A stretch of 37,797 nucleotides of DNA from positions 1-37,797 of the forward strand of contig JARVJS010000079.1 of the NCBI GenBank assembly GCA_029776125.1. Direction: 5' to 3'. The DNA is from Nitrososphaeria archaeon (GTDB taxonomy: Archaea > Thermoproteota > Nitrososphaeria > JACIWG01). Shown one piece after another: positions 10,779 to 19,121 of this stretch (its first letter is position 1; the number at the start of each line of letters is the position of its first letter). A model generated the notes under the pieces. That model made no database searches, was not told the DNA's origin, and worked only from the letters and a program-made list of their open reading frames with translations. Both the position numbers and the translations under genes were made by a program.

Positions 10779-11696
10779 TTAAGCATTAAAGACTGTTCTT
10801 AATCCCTCTTCAAGAGAAAGTTTAGGATAAAAGTTCAAAAGCTTTTTAGCCTTAGAAATGTCGGCACAACTGAACCTAATCTCACCTACCCTTTTGGGAG
10901 CAAAAGAAGGTTCCCCATCGAAATTGGCAATAGACATAATCATTTTAGCTAAATCTATAATTTTTACTTCATTTCCTGAGCCTACATTAAATTTTTCATT
11001 AACATGTTTCGTTTTAAAGGAAGCTTCTATTGCATGGCACACGTCATTAACATGAATAAAATCTCTTGTTTGAAGACCATCTCCAAAGATTATAGGCCTT
11101 CGACCATTTTTTAAACAGTTAACAAACTTTGTTATCACACCAGCATATCCGCTAATACCTTGACCCGGGCCGAAGACATTAAAGAGCCTCAAGATAATGT
11201 ACTTTAAACCATTAATTCTAGAATAGAATTCAACAATATGTTCACCCAAAAGCTTACTTAAACCATATGGCGAGAGAGGATTAGTTGGATGATTCTCATC
11301 AACCGGAACCTTTACCGGATCGCCATATACTGCAGCTGAACTTATATAAACAAGTCTTTCAACACCTAAATCAACGCAGACTTTAGTGACAACACTGGTT
11401 CCAACTACATTATTCTCAAAATAAGGTATAGGGTCCCTTAAAGATTCTTCAACATCAATTAAGGCAGCAGCGTGAACCACAATATCACAGCCCTTCATTG
11501 AATCAAAAATTTTATTATAATCTCTAATGTCAGCCAAATGCAATGGAATATTCTTTAAGGACAAGAGTCTAACATTACGTTCCTGGGACCTAGAAAGGTT
11601 ATCTATGCACATAACATTGTAACCGCAACTTTTCAAAAAAACAGCCAGATTTGAGCCGATAAAGCCAGCTCCGCCAGTAATGACGACATTCACCAT
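10779..11696 (-). CDS. NAD-dependent epimerase/dehydratase (UDP-glucose 4-epimerase-like SDR); ORF extends to 11714
   Basis: GGAGFIGSNL Rossmann motif, SAAVYG, YGLSK catalytic YxxxK, HVNDVCHAI. Confidence 0.92.
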   Translation of the reverse strand: MVNVVITGGAGFIGSNLAVFLKSCGYNVMCIDNLSRSQERNVRLLSLKNIPLHLADIRDYNKIFDSMKGCDIVVHAAALIDVEESLRDPIPYFENNVVGTSVVTKVCVDLGVERLVYISSAAVYGDPVKVPVDENHPTNPLSPYGLSKLLGEHIVEFYSRINGLKYIILRLFNVFGPGQGISGYAGVITKFVNCLKNGRRPIIFGDGLQTRDFIHVNDVCHAIEASFKTKHVNEKFNVGSGNEVKIIDLAKMIMSIANFDGEPSFAPKRVGEIRFSCADISKAKKLLNFYPKLSLEEGLRTVFNA

Positions 11697-11822
11697 ACAA
11701 AATGGTATTGTCAAAACTTCTTATAAACTATTAATATATACGAAACTTAGAAAACATCGTTTATTCTGCCTACGCCAAAGATATTAAAGTTAATAAGTCC
11801 TAAAATCAAAATATAACAGAAT

Positions 11823-12149
11823 ATGAAATTGGATAAGGTGGATATGATAATTTTAGAGGCTATCGATGAAACCTTATCAATTTTAGGTGAAAAAGGTAAA
11901 GAGGCAATATACTACTTTTTTGAAAGAGAATATCTTCTTGAAAAGCAAGATATACCATCAAATTTAAGAAAATTTCACGATTGCTTACAAAAAGTCTTTG
12001 GCATTGGAGCAAATGTCCTAGAAAGGCACATCTTAAACATTCTAAAAAATAGAACTGGTATAGAAACTGAAACAGATTCTGAAATGGATTTTGTTGAAAA
12101 ACTGGAGAACCTAAGAATAATTATAAGAAAAAGAATTTCAATGGCATAA
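11823..12149 (+). CDS. Small protein resembling the stand-alone output domain (NOD5-type) seen in Thaumarchaeota-like genomes
   Basis: 108 aa; AIDETLSILGEKGKEAIYYFFER...FHDCLQKVFGIGANVLERHILNIL pattern recognised by eye. Confidence 0.55.
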   Translation: MKLDKVDMIILEAIDETLSILGEKGKEAIYYFFEREYLLEKQDIPSNLRKFHDCLQKVFGIGANVLERHILNILKNRTGIETETDSEMDFVEKLENLRIIIRKRISMA

Positions 12150-12228
12150 TAGTTAAAAGTTAGTAAATTTCAATAAAATTTTCATTCAAGTCTATAAAAA
12201 TTGTTAATTATACAGAAATATGAAGAAG

Positions 12229-12303
12229 CGCCCAGGGCGGGACTTGAACCCGCGACCCTCCGGGTGACAGCCGGAGATACTAACCGATCTATACTACCTG
12301 GGC
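12229..12303 (-). tRNA. tRNA-Asp (anticodon GTC)
   Basis: Reverse strand GCCCAGG...TCCGG CTGTCAC CCGGA...GCGGGTTCAAGTCCCGC CCTGGGC G; 7-bp acceptor, 5-bp anticodon stem, T-arm GGTTCAAGTCC; 75 nt, no intron. Confidence 0.96.
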
Positions 12304-12325
12304 GGACATGCTGGTTTCTGCACAT

Positions 12326-12338
12326 GGTTTATAAAAAT
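12326..12338 (-). promoter_or_regulatory. TATA-box-like element of tRNA-Asp
   Basis: Reverse strand TTTTTATAAACC about 25-35 nt upstream of the mature tRNA 5' end. Confidence 0.5.
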
Positions 12339-12352
12339 TTTTCTTCTATCCT

Positions 12353-12538
12353 TTATACCTCTGAGGCAGGCTTACCAGATTTACCCCAATTCTTTTTCTC
12401 TACATCGTATATTATTACAGTGACATTTTCAGGTTTTATGTTAAGTACTTCACACAAGACGTTCGTCACACCTTCTATTATCTTCTTTTTCTGTTCATCA
12501 GACCTACCAGCCCACATGCTTATCTGAACAACTGGCAA
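12353..12538 (-). CDS. 4-oxalocrotonate tautomerase family protein
   Basis: 61 aa with Pro-1 after Met (MPVVQISMWAGRSDEQKKKIIEGVTNVLCEVL). Confidence 0.88.
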   Translation of the reverse strand: MPVVQISMWAGRSDEQKKKIIEGVTNVLCEVLNIKPENVTVIIYDVEKKNWGKSGKPASEV

Positions 12539-12589
12539 ATTTTTTCACCCAATTTTATAGTGCCAAGTGTGTATTTAATTTTTTAATTT

Positions 12590-13642
12590 TTAATTTAAAA
12601 AAATAGAGTATGAGGATGCATAATATATTCTTCCTTTCCAATCTTCAACTTCTAATACGATAGTATACACACCAGAAGTTTGCATAAACTTTTTAAAATC
12701 GAAGACAATTTCAAAATCTAGGCCCCTTTGAACCCATTTTGTTGCATAAATATATGGCACATCAGTTTGATAGCCTTTATCTAATACCGCACCTAAAAGT
12801 TTTCCGAAGCTGTAGCTTCCATTATAGGGTGTATGCTGTAAATCTTCTCTAGACAATGGGGTAGGTGAGGGATCAAAATAGACTAGAAACATGTATGGTT
12901 TAAGGTTCTGTAAAAACCTTCCTTTCAAACTTACTGTAGTATTTTTTATATTAAATTCTTCCCATTCTATCAGAATGTTTTCAAAATCTTGTACAAGGAC
13001 AACAATTTGACTATTGTATGCAATACCAATATTTACATGCGTATGTGAGGGGTCAAGTATGTTTTTTCTATGTCCCCAGCCAGAGGAAGCATCATTGTAC
13101 ATCATTTCATGTTCTAATTTTGCTAGAAAAGATTTGATTTCTTCATCTGATAGGGGATTAGTTCGACCTAACATGAAAACAGCTGCAACATTTTCTTGAA
13201 CAAAATTTTTTCCGCCAAACAAAGTGTAGCGCATATAAGGTTTCATTCCATTCGTGTCCCAGTGGCTTAAACATAGTATTTTAGCAAGATTTTCAGCATG
13301 GGATTGGGCGGCCATATTATTTCCTAATTCTACAGGCTCAAGGCCATTGTTTACTCTATCATTGTTTATTAGTTCAAGAGCATAATTAATTAAATGTAAA
13401 ACATTCGCTGATTGTATGTCGGATGTTAATGTCTCAGAAGTACCTGTAGTAGTTGATGTGGTATAGAAAGTTGATGTTGTTGACACTACGATGATTGATG
13501 AACTGGTTTCTGTTACCACTGCAGTTTTTTGACGAAAACTTTGGATTTGAGGATTCAAGTACAGGAAATATGCTGCAATAAAGATGAATCCGAATATTAT
13601 TAAGGGCGTAAGCTTGTAAAGTTTAGTTTTATGTTCTTGCAC
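12590..13642 (-). CDS. Membrane-anchored CAP/SCP-domain extracellular protein
   Basis: N-terminal TM, Ser/Thr-rich linker, CAP-like core (INYALELINNDRVNNGLEPVELGNNMAAQSHAENLA...SHWDTNG...GWGHRKNIL). Confidence 0.85.
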   Translation of the reverse strand: MQEHKTKLYKLTPLIIFGFIFIAAYFLYLNPQIQSFRQKTAVVTETSSSIIVVSTTSTFYTTSTTTGTSETLTSDIQSANVLHLINYALELINNDRVNNGLEPVELGNNMAAQSHAENLAKILCLSHWDTNGMKPYMRYTLFGGKNFVQENVAAVFMLGRTNPLSDEEIKSFLAKLEHEMMYNDASSGWGHRKNILDPSHTHVNIGIAYNSQIVVLVQDFENILIEWEEFNIKNTTVSLKGRFLQNLKPYMFLVYFDPSPTPLSREDLQHTPYNGSYSFGKLLGAVLDKGYQTDVPYIYATKWVQRGLDFEIVFDFKKFMQTSGVYTIVLEVEDWKGRIYYASSYSIFLN

Positions 13643-13744
13643 ATAAAAAATATAGTTTTTTAGGATAATATATTTTACATTTTAATTAATTTGAGTTTGT
13701 GGAAAAATTTAAAATACAATTAAAGAATTGTCTATTGAATCTTG

Positions 13745-14860
13745 ATGATGGAAAAGATACTGGTTTCTGGCGACCATTACGATATGGGGTTAGAGTATGG
13801 CAGGATGCTAAGACAGCCTATAAACAAGATGAGAGAAAATTTGGCGGACTTGGGCATGATAAAAGTTATGAGACCAAAAATTGTTCCAAAAAAGTGGTTT
13901 TTAAACACGTTAAAGAAGGATACAGAAAAGTTGATGAAGAATGATATACTTAAATATTATCCTAGACAGTGGGAGCGTTTAAAGGGTATAGCTGATGGTG
14001 CAGGAATAGAAACTTCTATGCTCATTCTTATGATTTCACTTGAAGCGTCCGGATTTAGTCTTGGAGGTTGTACAAGTTTAGGATTGTCCTCTGAAAGGAC
14101 ATTTGAAGGCGAACCGATCCTAGCTAGAAATTTTGATTTTCCAATAGAGTTTACTGAATATCAGGTGGTTGTCGAATCTAGGCCTAAAAATGGGTACGGG
14201 ACTATAGGATGTTCGATAATACCATCCCCCGGAATTTTGGATGGACTAAATGAATTTGGTTTGTCTATAGCATGCAATTTTGCATATTCTCTAGATAGGC
14301 CAACATGCATAATTCCATTATCAATAACACTACAGGAAATGCTAGAAAATTGTAAAAGTGTAGACGAGGCATTAGATTTTCTGAAAGGATGTGAGAGGGG
14401 AGGGTACGGTGCTATTGTCACAATTATGGATATGAGCTCTAATATTAAGGTTATTGAACTTTCACCACATAACTATAGCATTAGAAATGATGGATGCATT
14501 GCAATAGTTACAAATCATTATATTACAGAAAAGATGCAGAAAATTGAGATTCCGAAACAGGCAGTTTACTCAAAAAAGGCGCCTAAAGAGCTTTGGGGAA
14601 AAAGAGTTCATGAATCTAGTGAAAAAAGGTATAGTAGAGTTGAAAGCATTTTAGGAGCATACAGTAAAGTTCAAGAAAATGATATATTTAGAATATTAAA
14701 AGATCATGGTGAAGAAAATCAGCCATCAGATTCAACCATATGCAGGCACACACCATACCATAACACCATAAGATCAACCATTATATACCCTAAAAAGAGG
14801 ATGATAAAAATAGCCTTTGGGAATCCCTGCGAAAAAGGATATCAAAATTTTTCCTTTTAA
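13745..14860 (+). CDS. C45 / acyl-CoA:6-aminopenicillanic acid acyltransferase-like Ntn hydrolase
   Basis: GGCTSLGLSSERTFEGEPILARNFDFP (internal Gly-Cys nucleophile) and downstream Asn/His pattern; ORF opens at TTG 13742. Confidence 0.82.
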   Translation: MMEKILVSGDHYDMGLEYGRMLRQPINKMRENLADLGMIKVMRPKIVPKKWFLNTLKKDTEKLMKNDILKYYPRQWERLKGIADGAGIETSMLILMISLEASGFSLGGCTSLGLSSERTFEGEPILARNFDFPIEFTEYQVVVESRPKNGYGTIGCSIIPSPGILDGLNEFGLSIACNFAYSLDRPTCIIPLSITLQEMLENCKSVDEALDFLKGCERGGYGAIVTIMDMSSNIKVIELSPHNYSIRNDGCIAIVTNHYITEKMQKIEIPKQAVYSKKAPKELWGKRVHESSEKRYSRVESILGAYSKVQENDIFRILKDHGEENQPSDSTICRHTPYHNTIRSTIIYPKKRMIKIAFGNPCEKGYQNFSF

Positions 14861-14918
14861 CAAAAAATTTCGTGTACAGTAAAGTAAATTTATATTATGT
14901 TATCAATAGATTAAAGGT

Positions 14919-15884
14919 ATGGAGATAAAAGAGATAAGGCTGGAGGAACTCGATCCCAAAAAGTTCATAAAAGAGAAAATTGAGGAAATAAGGTCTATTG
15001 TTGGAGAAAATTATGCAATAAATGCACTTTCAGGTGGTGTCGACTCGTCAACAGTCACAATGCTTGGACACCTTGCTTTAGGAGAAAAGCTTAGAACCTA
15101 TTTTATAGACAACGGACTTATGAGAGAAAATGAGCCACAGGAAGTTATAGCCCTATTCAAGAAAATGGGAGTAAACGTTATTCTAGTTGACGCAAAAGAG
15201 AAATTTTTTAATGCCTTAAAAGGCTTAAGAGACCCTGAGGAAAAAAGGGAGGCAATAACTAGAGTATTTTATAAAGAAGTTTTTGGAAAGATTGTGAAAG
15301 AAAATGGAATAAAATTCCTTTTACAGGGAACAAATTACACTGATGTTGAGGAGACTGTTGCCGGGATAAAAAGACAACATAATGTACTCGAGCAGCTAGG
15401 TATTGATACAGAGAAAGAGTTCGGTTACAGAGTTATAGAGCCACTTATACAACTGAGAAAGCCTGCCATTAGAAAAGTGGCTCAAGCCTTAGGACTGCCT
15501 AAAAATGTTTACGACAGGATGCCATTTCCAGGACCTGCTTTAGCGGCCAGAGTAATAGGTGAAGTAACTCCAGAAAGAATTGAGATTATAAGAAAGTGCA
15601 CTAGTATTGTTGAGCAAGAGCTGAAGGATATTAAAGCATTTCAATATCTTGCAATATTGCATGAGGATAAGGTTACAGGAATTATAGGCGGCAAAAGAAA
15701 ACTTGGATTTCAAGTTGAGATTAGATGCTGGGAAAGTTTAGATGCTAAAACAGCTACACCAAAAAGGATACCATACAATATTTTGGAGAAGATAGCTCAA
15801 AGAATAACTTCTGAAGTAAAAGATGTTGTGAGTGTAACATACAATATTACAAGTAAACCACCTTCAACTATAGAGGCAGTATGA
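14919..15884 (+). CDS. GMP synthase-like PP-loop ATP pyrophosphatase (GuaAB family, divergent)
   Basis: SGGVDSSTV PP-loop; RMPFPGPALAARVIGEVTPE; C-terminal NITSKPPSTIE. Confidence 0.85.
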   Translation: MEIKEIRLEELDPKKFIKEKIEEIRSIVGENYAINALSGGVDSSTVTMLGHLALGEKLRTYFIDNGLMRENEPQEVIALFKKMGVNVILVDAKEKFFNALKGLRDPEEKREAITRVFYKEVFGKIVKENGIKFLLQGTNYTDVEETVAGIKRQHNVLEQLGIDTEKEFGYRVIEPLIQLRKPAIRKVAQALGLPKNVYDRMPFPGPALAARVIGEVTPERIEIIRKCTSIVEQELKDIKAFQYLAILHEDKVTGIIGGKRKLGFQVEIRCWESLDAKTATPKRIPYNILEKIAQRITSEVKDVVSVTYNITSKPPSTIEAV

Positions 15885-15888
15885 TATA

Positions 15889-16278
15889 ATGGATAATATA
15901 ATTAAACAGAATATGGAAACTAAAGATTTTGATGAAATCAAAAAAGATGTGCTGAGGGCAATGGTTATACTTCATGGCTCAGCATGGAAATCAGATTTAC
16001 ATGATACACTTTCAACAATATGGAGGCTGAAAAAACTAGATTTAGATGAAATGGTAAAAGCGAGTGAAAGTCTTCCAAAAACTTTAGAAGAACTTAAAAG
16101 CGAAAGGATTCTGCGATGGGAAAAAAGATTAAGGGGAGATTTAAGCAGAAGTGAACCCATAGAGGACACACTATATTATCTAGAAAATGTAAAAGAAGTT
16201 TTAGACAAATTTTCAAGCGACCATATAGTTTTAAAATATCGGAGTAAAATTATGGGCTACAATAGCTTGAAGATGTGA
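15889..16278 (+). CDS. Hypothetical protein, 129 aa, directly downstream of the GuaAB-like gene
   Basis: Open frame 4 nt after the upstream stop, same strand; alpha-helical, possibly winged-helix-like. Confidence 0.6.
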   Translation: MDNIIKQNMETKDFDEIKKDVLRAMVILHGSAWKSDLHDTLSTIWRLKKLDLDEMVKASESLPKTLEELKSERILRWEKRLRGDLSRSEPIEDTLYYLENVKEVLDKFSSDHIVLKYRSKIMGYNSLKM

Positions 16279-16812
16279 TCATTCACTTAACATTTTTAAA
16301 GTACGTAAACATTTTTCACATAAAATTGGTCTTTTGATGTCGACTTCTGATAGACTGTTGGAAAACGACATTAAACAAGCTTTATTCTTGCAATGATTCA
16401 GTCCAAGAAGATGACCTAGCTCATGAGCAGCCTCCTTTAGAACCCTTTCCTTAAAAATTTCTTGACTATCCTCATATCTTCCGAAAGTTAGTCTGAAGAT
16501 TGAGAGTACAGCGCATCCTCTACTAACGTCAGCAATACCAAAAACAAAATTCATTTGCGGAACATATATATCTGAGGCAGTCACACCCATGCATAAGTCA
16601 AAATCCTTTTTAATCCTATAAACCTGCTCAAGCAACATTAGAGCATTAAATTGCCTCCTGTCAGGATTATAAGATGACTCACTTAACGGAAAGCTAATAT
16701 TTAACAAACGCCCCTTTAGAGAATATAATGATGCAGCCTTAAGAAGCTCATTTTCATATAAAAGAGTACGTAATGTGCTACCTAATGGAACAAAGACTAC
16801 CTCTCTCACCAC
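16279..16812 (-). CDS. amzA: Archaemetzincin
   Basis: HELGHLLGLNHCKNKACLMSFSNS...CEKCLRTL: zinc motif plus CXXC pattern of archaemetzincins. Confidence 0.93.
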   Translation of the reverse strand: MVREVVFVPLGSTLRTLLYENELLKAASLYSLKGRLLNISFPLSESSYNPDRRQFNALMLLEQVYRIKKDFDLCMGVTASDIYVPQMNFVFGIADVSRGCAVLSIFRLTFGRYEDSQEIFKERVLKEAAHELGHLLGLNHCKNKACLMSFSNSLSEVDIKRPILCEKCLRTLKMLSE

Positions 16813-16914
16813 AGCCCTAACTTAGTTACATTAACTTATAAAAATTTAAAATTAAATTTTTAACGTTTTATAATCAGAAAAAAGAAAATTTGGGACAATA
16901 ATTTTTAACCATAA

Positions 16915-16925
16915 CATATATAAAT
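16915..16925 (+). promoter_or_regulatory. TATA-like element upstream of alba
   Basis: catatataaat about 41 bp upstream of the ATG at 16966. Confidence 0.45.
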
Positions 16926-16965
16926 GGTCATATCCCTTTCCTAGATGATACTTCGGTGGATAAAA

Positions 16966-17241
16966 ATGTCAGAAACTGACACCATACTGGTCGGAAAAAA
17001 GCCTGTAATGAACTATGTACTCGCATGCCTAACACTTTTACAGAATGGATCGAAGTCCATAACTTTAAAGGCTAGAGGAAAAGCGATATCAAAGGCAGTA
17101 GATACAGCACAAATTCTGATAAAAAGGTTCGCAACTGACGTAAAGGTAAAGAATATTACAATAGACACTGAGCAAGTAAAAGACGCTGAAACAGGCGCCT
17201 CAACAAATGTAAGCTCAATATATATTGAGCTTGGAAAGTAG
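16966..17241 (+). CDS. albA: DNA/RNA-binding protein Alba (ORF opens at 16945; MSETDTILVGKKPVMNYV start preferred)
   Basis: VGKKPVMNYVLACLTLLQNGSKSITLKARGKAISKAVDTA. Confidence 0.95.
   Translation: MSETDTILVGKKPVMNYVLACLTLLQNGSKSITLKARGKAISKAVDTAQILIKRFATDVKVKNITIDTEQVKDAETGASTNVSSIYIELGK
17211..17232. repeat. 22-bp perfect palindrome at the 3' end of alba
   Basis: AAGCTCAATAT|ATATTGAGCTT. Confidence 0.9.
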
Positions 17242-17320
17242 GCGCCGTCCAAAACCCTTTTTTTAAATAAATTCCAAAAATCTTATTTAGCATTAGAATA
17301 TTAGGGTTGGTTGGTTATAT

Positions 17321-17839
17321 TTGAAAACACCAATATGCAATTTTTGTGCAAAAACAGGCGTACTCTGCCCAGAAGATAGTAGGAAGTTGAAGAGTGGGCA
17401 GATTACAGATTTAGATGTAGAATGCTCTGTAAAACTTTCAAAGTTGGCTGAAAAGGATAAAGTTTTAGATAAACTAACTTTTGTTAAAGCTTTAGAATCT
17501 AATGGAGATCTTATACTACTTTTTGGAGGGGGAAACCTTAAAGTTTTAAGGTCAAGCCAAGAAACATTAAAAAAAATAAATGAAACATTTGGGAGAAGGG
17601 TTTGGGTTTTTGAGGCAGACGCTTCAGAAAGAAAGCTTTTAGAGGAAGTATTTTATCCTGTTAGAATTTTAACAGTAAATGTTGTTTGGCTTCCAGATGG
17701 AAGCAAGCTAACAAAAGTAATACTTCCATATAGTAGAAAGGTTATGGAGCAGGTTGACGAGAGGGCTGTAAAAAGGGTTCTTAAAACCTTAAAGGGAATA
17801 GATGTGATGATTGAATATGAACGTAGACAAGCAATTTAA
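17321..17839 (+). CDS. NusA-like KH-domain RNA-binding protein with N-terminal Cys motif
   Basis: TTG start; CNFCAKTGVLCPED; KH-like region (RVWVFEADASERKLLEEVFYPVRILTVNVVWLPDGSKLTKVIL); overlaps the AspRS start. Confidence 0.7.
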   Translation: MKTPICNFCAKTGVLCPEDSRKLKSGQITDLDVECSVKLSKLAEKDKVLDKLTFVKALESNGDLILLFGGGNLKVLRSSQETLKKINETFGRRVWVFEADASERKLLEEVFYPVRILTVNVVWLPDGSKLTKVILPYSRKVMEQVDERAVKRVLKTLKGIDVMIEYERRQAI

Positions 17840-19118
17840 AAGGTATTATGCCAAAGAAGTATCTAACCTATCAGAGGGAACAGTAAGCATTGTAAGGGGA
17901 TGGGTGGAAGATATTAGGCCTTTAGGAAAACTTACTTTTATTACAGTAAGAGATAGGACAGGTTTAGCTCAGATAGTATTAAACAAGAATATCGTCGGCG
18001 ATGAAACCTTTAAGTTAGGAGAAAACCTTTCAAGACAGAGTATAATAGAGGTGCTAGGAAAAGTTCAGAAGAGCAAGTCACAGAATGTGCCGATGGAGAT
18101 CCTTGCTGAAAAACTTGTAGTACTTTCTAGATCGAAACCACCCTTTCCAATAGATCCAACAGGCAGAGTCTTCTCAAGCCTAGATAAAAGGTTGGACGCA
18201 AGAGCGTTAGACCTAAGAAATCCTCAAGTAATGGCAATATTTAAGATAAGGCACACAGTCTTGAAATCAATAAGAGAAACATTCTATAATCTAGGATTTA
18301 TTGAAGTAAATACACCAAAGATAATAGGTCAAGCAGCAGAAGGAGGAGCAAATCTATTTAAGTTATCATATTTTGAAAAGAAAGCATATCTTGCGCAGAG
18401 TCCCCAACTCTATAAAGAACAGCTAACAATGTCTCTTGAAAAGGTTTTTGAGATAGCACAATACTTTAGGGCAGAGAAGTCTAATACATTAAGACACGTT
18501 TGTGAATTCACAAGTCTAGACATGGAGGCAGCATACATGGACGAATTTGATGTTATGGACGTAGCAGAAGAGGTAGTATACAATGTTATAAAAGATGTTG
18601 AAAAAGAGAATGCTGAAGAAATAGAGATTTTGAAAGTTAAACTGCCAAAAATTGAAAGACCGTTTAAAAGAATATCCTATACTGAGGCGATAGAAAAGCT
18701 TAAAGAGAAGGAGAGCATAGAATGGGGTGAAGACCTACAGACAAAGGATTTAAGAATTCTTGGAAGAATCTTTAAAGAATTCTATTTCATATACCATTGG
18801 CCCCTTGCAATAAAACCATTTTATATCGAAAGATTAGATGATAAACTTTCAAAATCATTTGACCTAATGTACGGTTATCTTGAACTTGCATCAGGAGGAA
18901 AAAGAGTCAGCAGTAGAGAAGAGTTAGAAAGAAGACTTATAGAACAGGAACTTGACCCAAAAGACTTTGAATACCACCTTAAAGCCTTCGATTATGGAAT
19001 GCCACCCCATTCTGGATGGGGACTTGGTGTGGACAGACTTCTAATGGTAGTGACAGGAAGAAACAATATTAGAGAAACTATCCTCTATCCAAGAGACCCG
19101 AAAAGGCTTGTTCCATAA
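17817..19118 (+). CDS. aspS: Aspartyl-tRNA synthetase, archaeal type
   Basis: OB fold GWVEDIRPLGKLTFITVRD; FLAQSPQLYKEQL-like (YLAQSPQLYKEQL); YGMPPHSGWGLGVDRLLM...RETILYPRDPKRLVP. Confidence 0.93.
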   Translation: MNVDKQFKRYYAKEVSNLSEGTVSIVRGWVEDIRPLGKLTFITVRDRTGLAQIVLNKNIVGDETFKLGENLSRQSIIEVLGKVQKSKSQNVPMEILAEKLVVLSRSKPPFPIDPTGRVFSSLDKRLDARALDLRNPQVMAIFKIRHTVLKSIRETFYNLGFIEVNTPKIIGQAAEGGANLFKLSYFEKKAYLAQSPQLYKEQLTMSLEKVFEIAQYFRAEKSNTLRHVCEFTSLDMEAAYMDEFDVMDVAEEVVYNVIKDVEKENAEEIEILKVKLPKIERPFKRISYTEAIEKLKEKESIEWGEDLQTKDLRILGRIFKEFYFIYHWPLAIKPFYIERLDDKLSKSFDLMYGYLELASGGKRVSSREELERRLIEQELDPKDFEYHLKAFDYGMPPHSGWGLGVDRLLMVVTGRNNIRETILYPRDPKRLVP

Positions 19119-19121
19119 AGA

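Noticed and set aside
12201-12527. Forward ORF of 108 aa (RAGLEPATLRVTAGDTNR...)
   Set aside because: It reads through the antisense of tRNA-Asp and the 4-OT gene; a known false ORF type over tRNA T-arms
13699-13944. Forward 81-aa ORF overlapping the C45-like gene
   Set aside because: Out of frame with the well-supported Ntn hydrolase coding sequence
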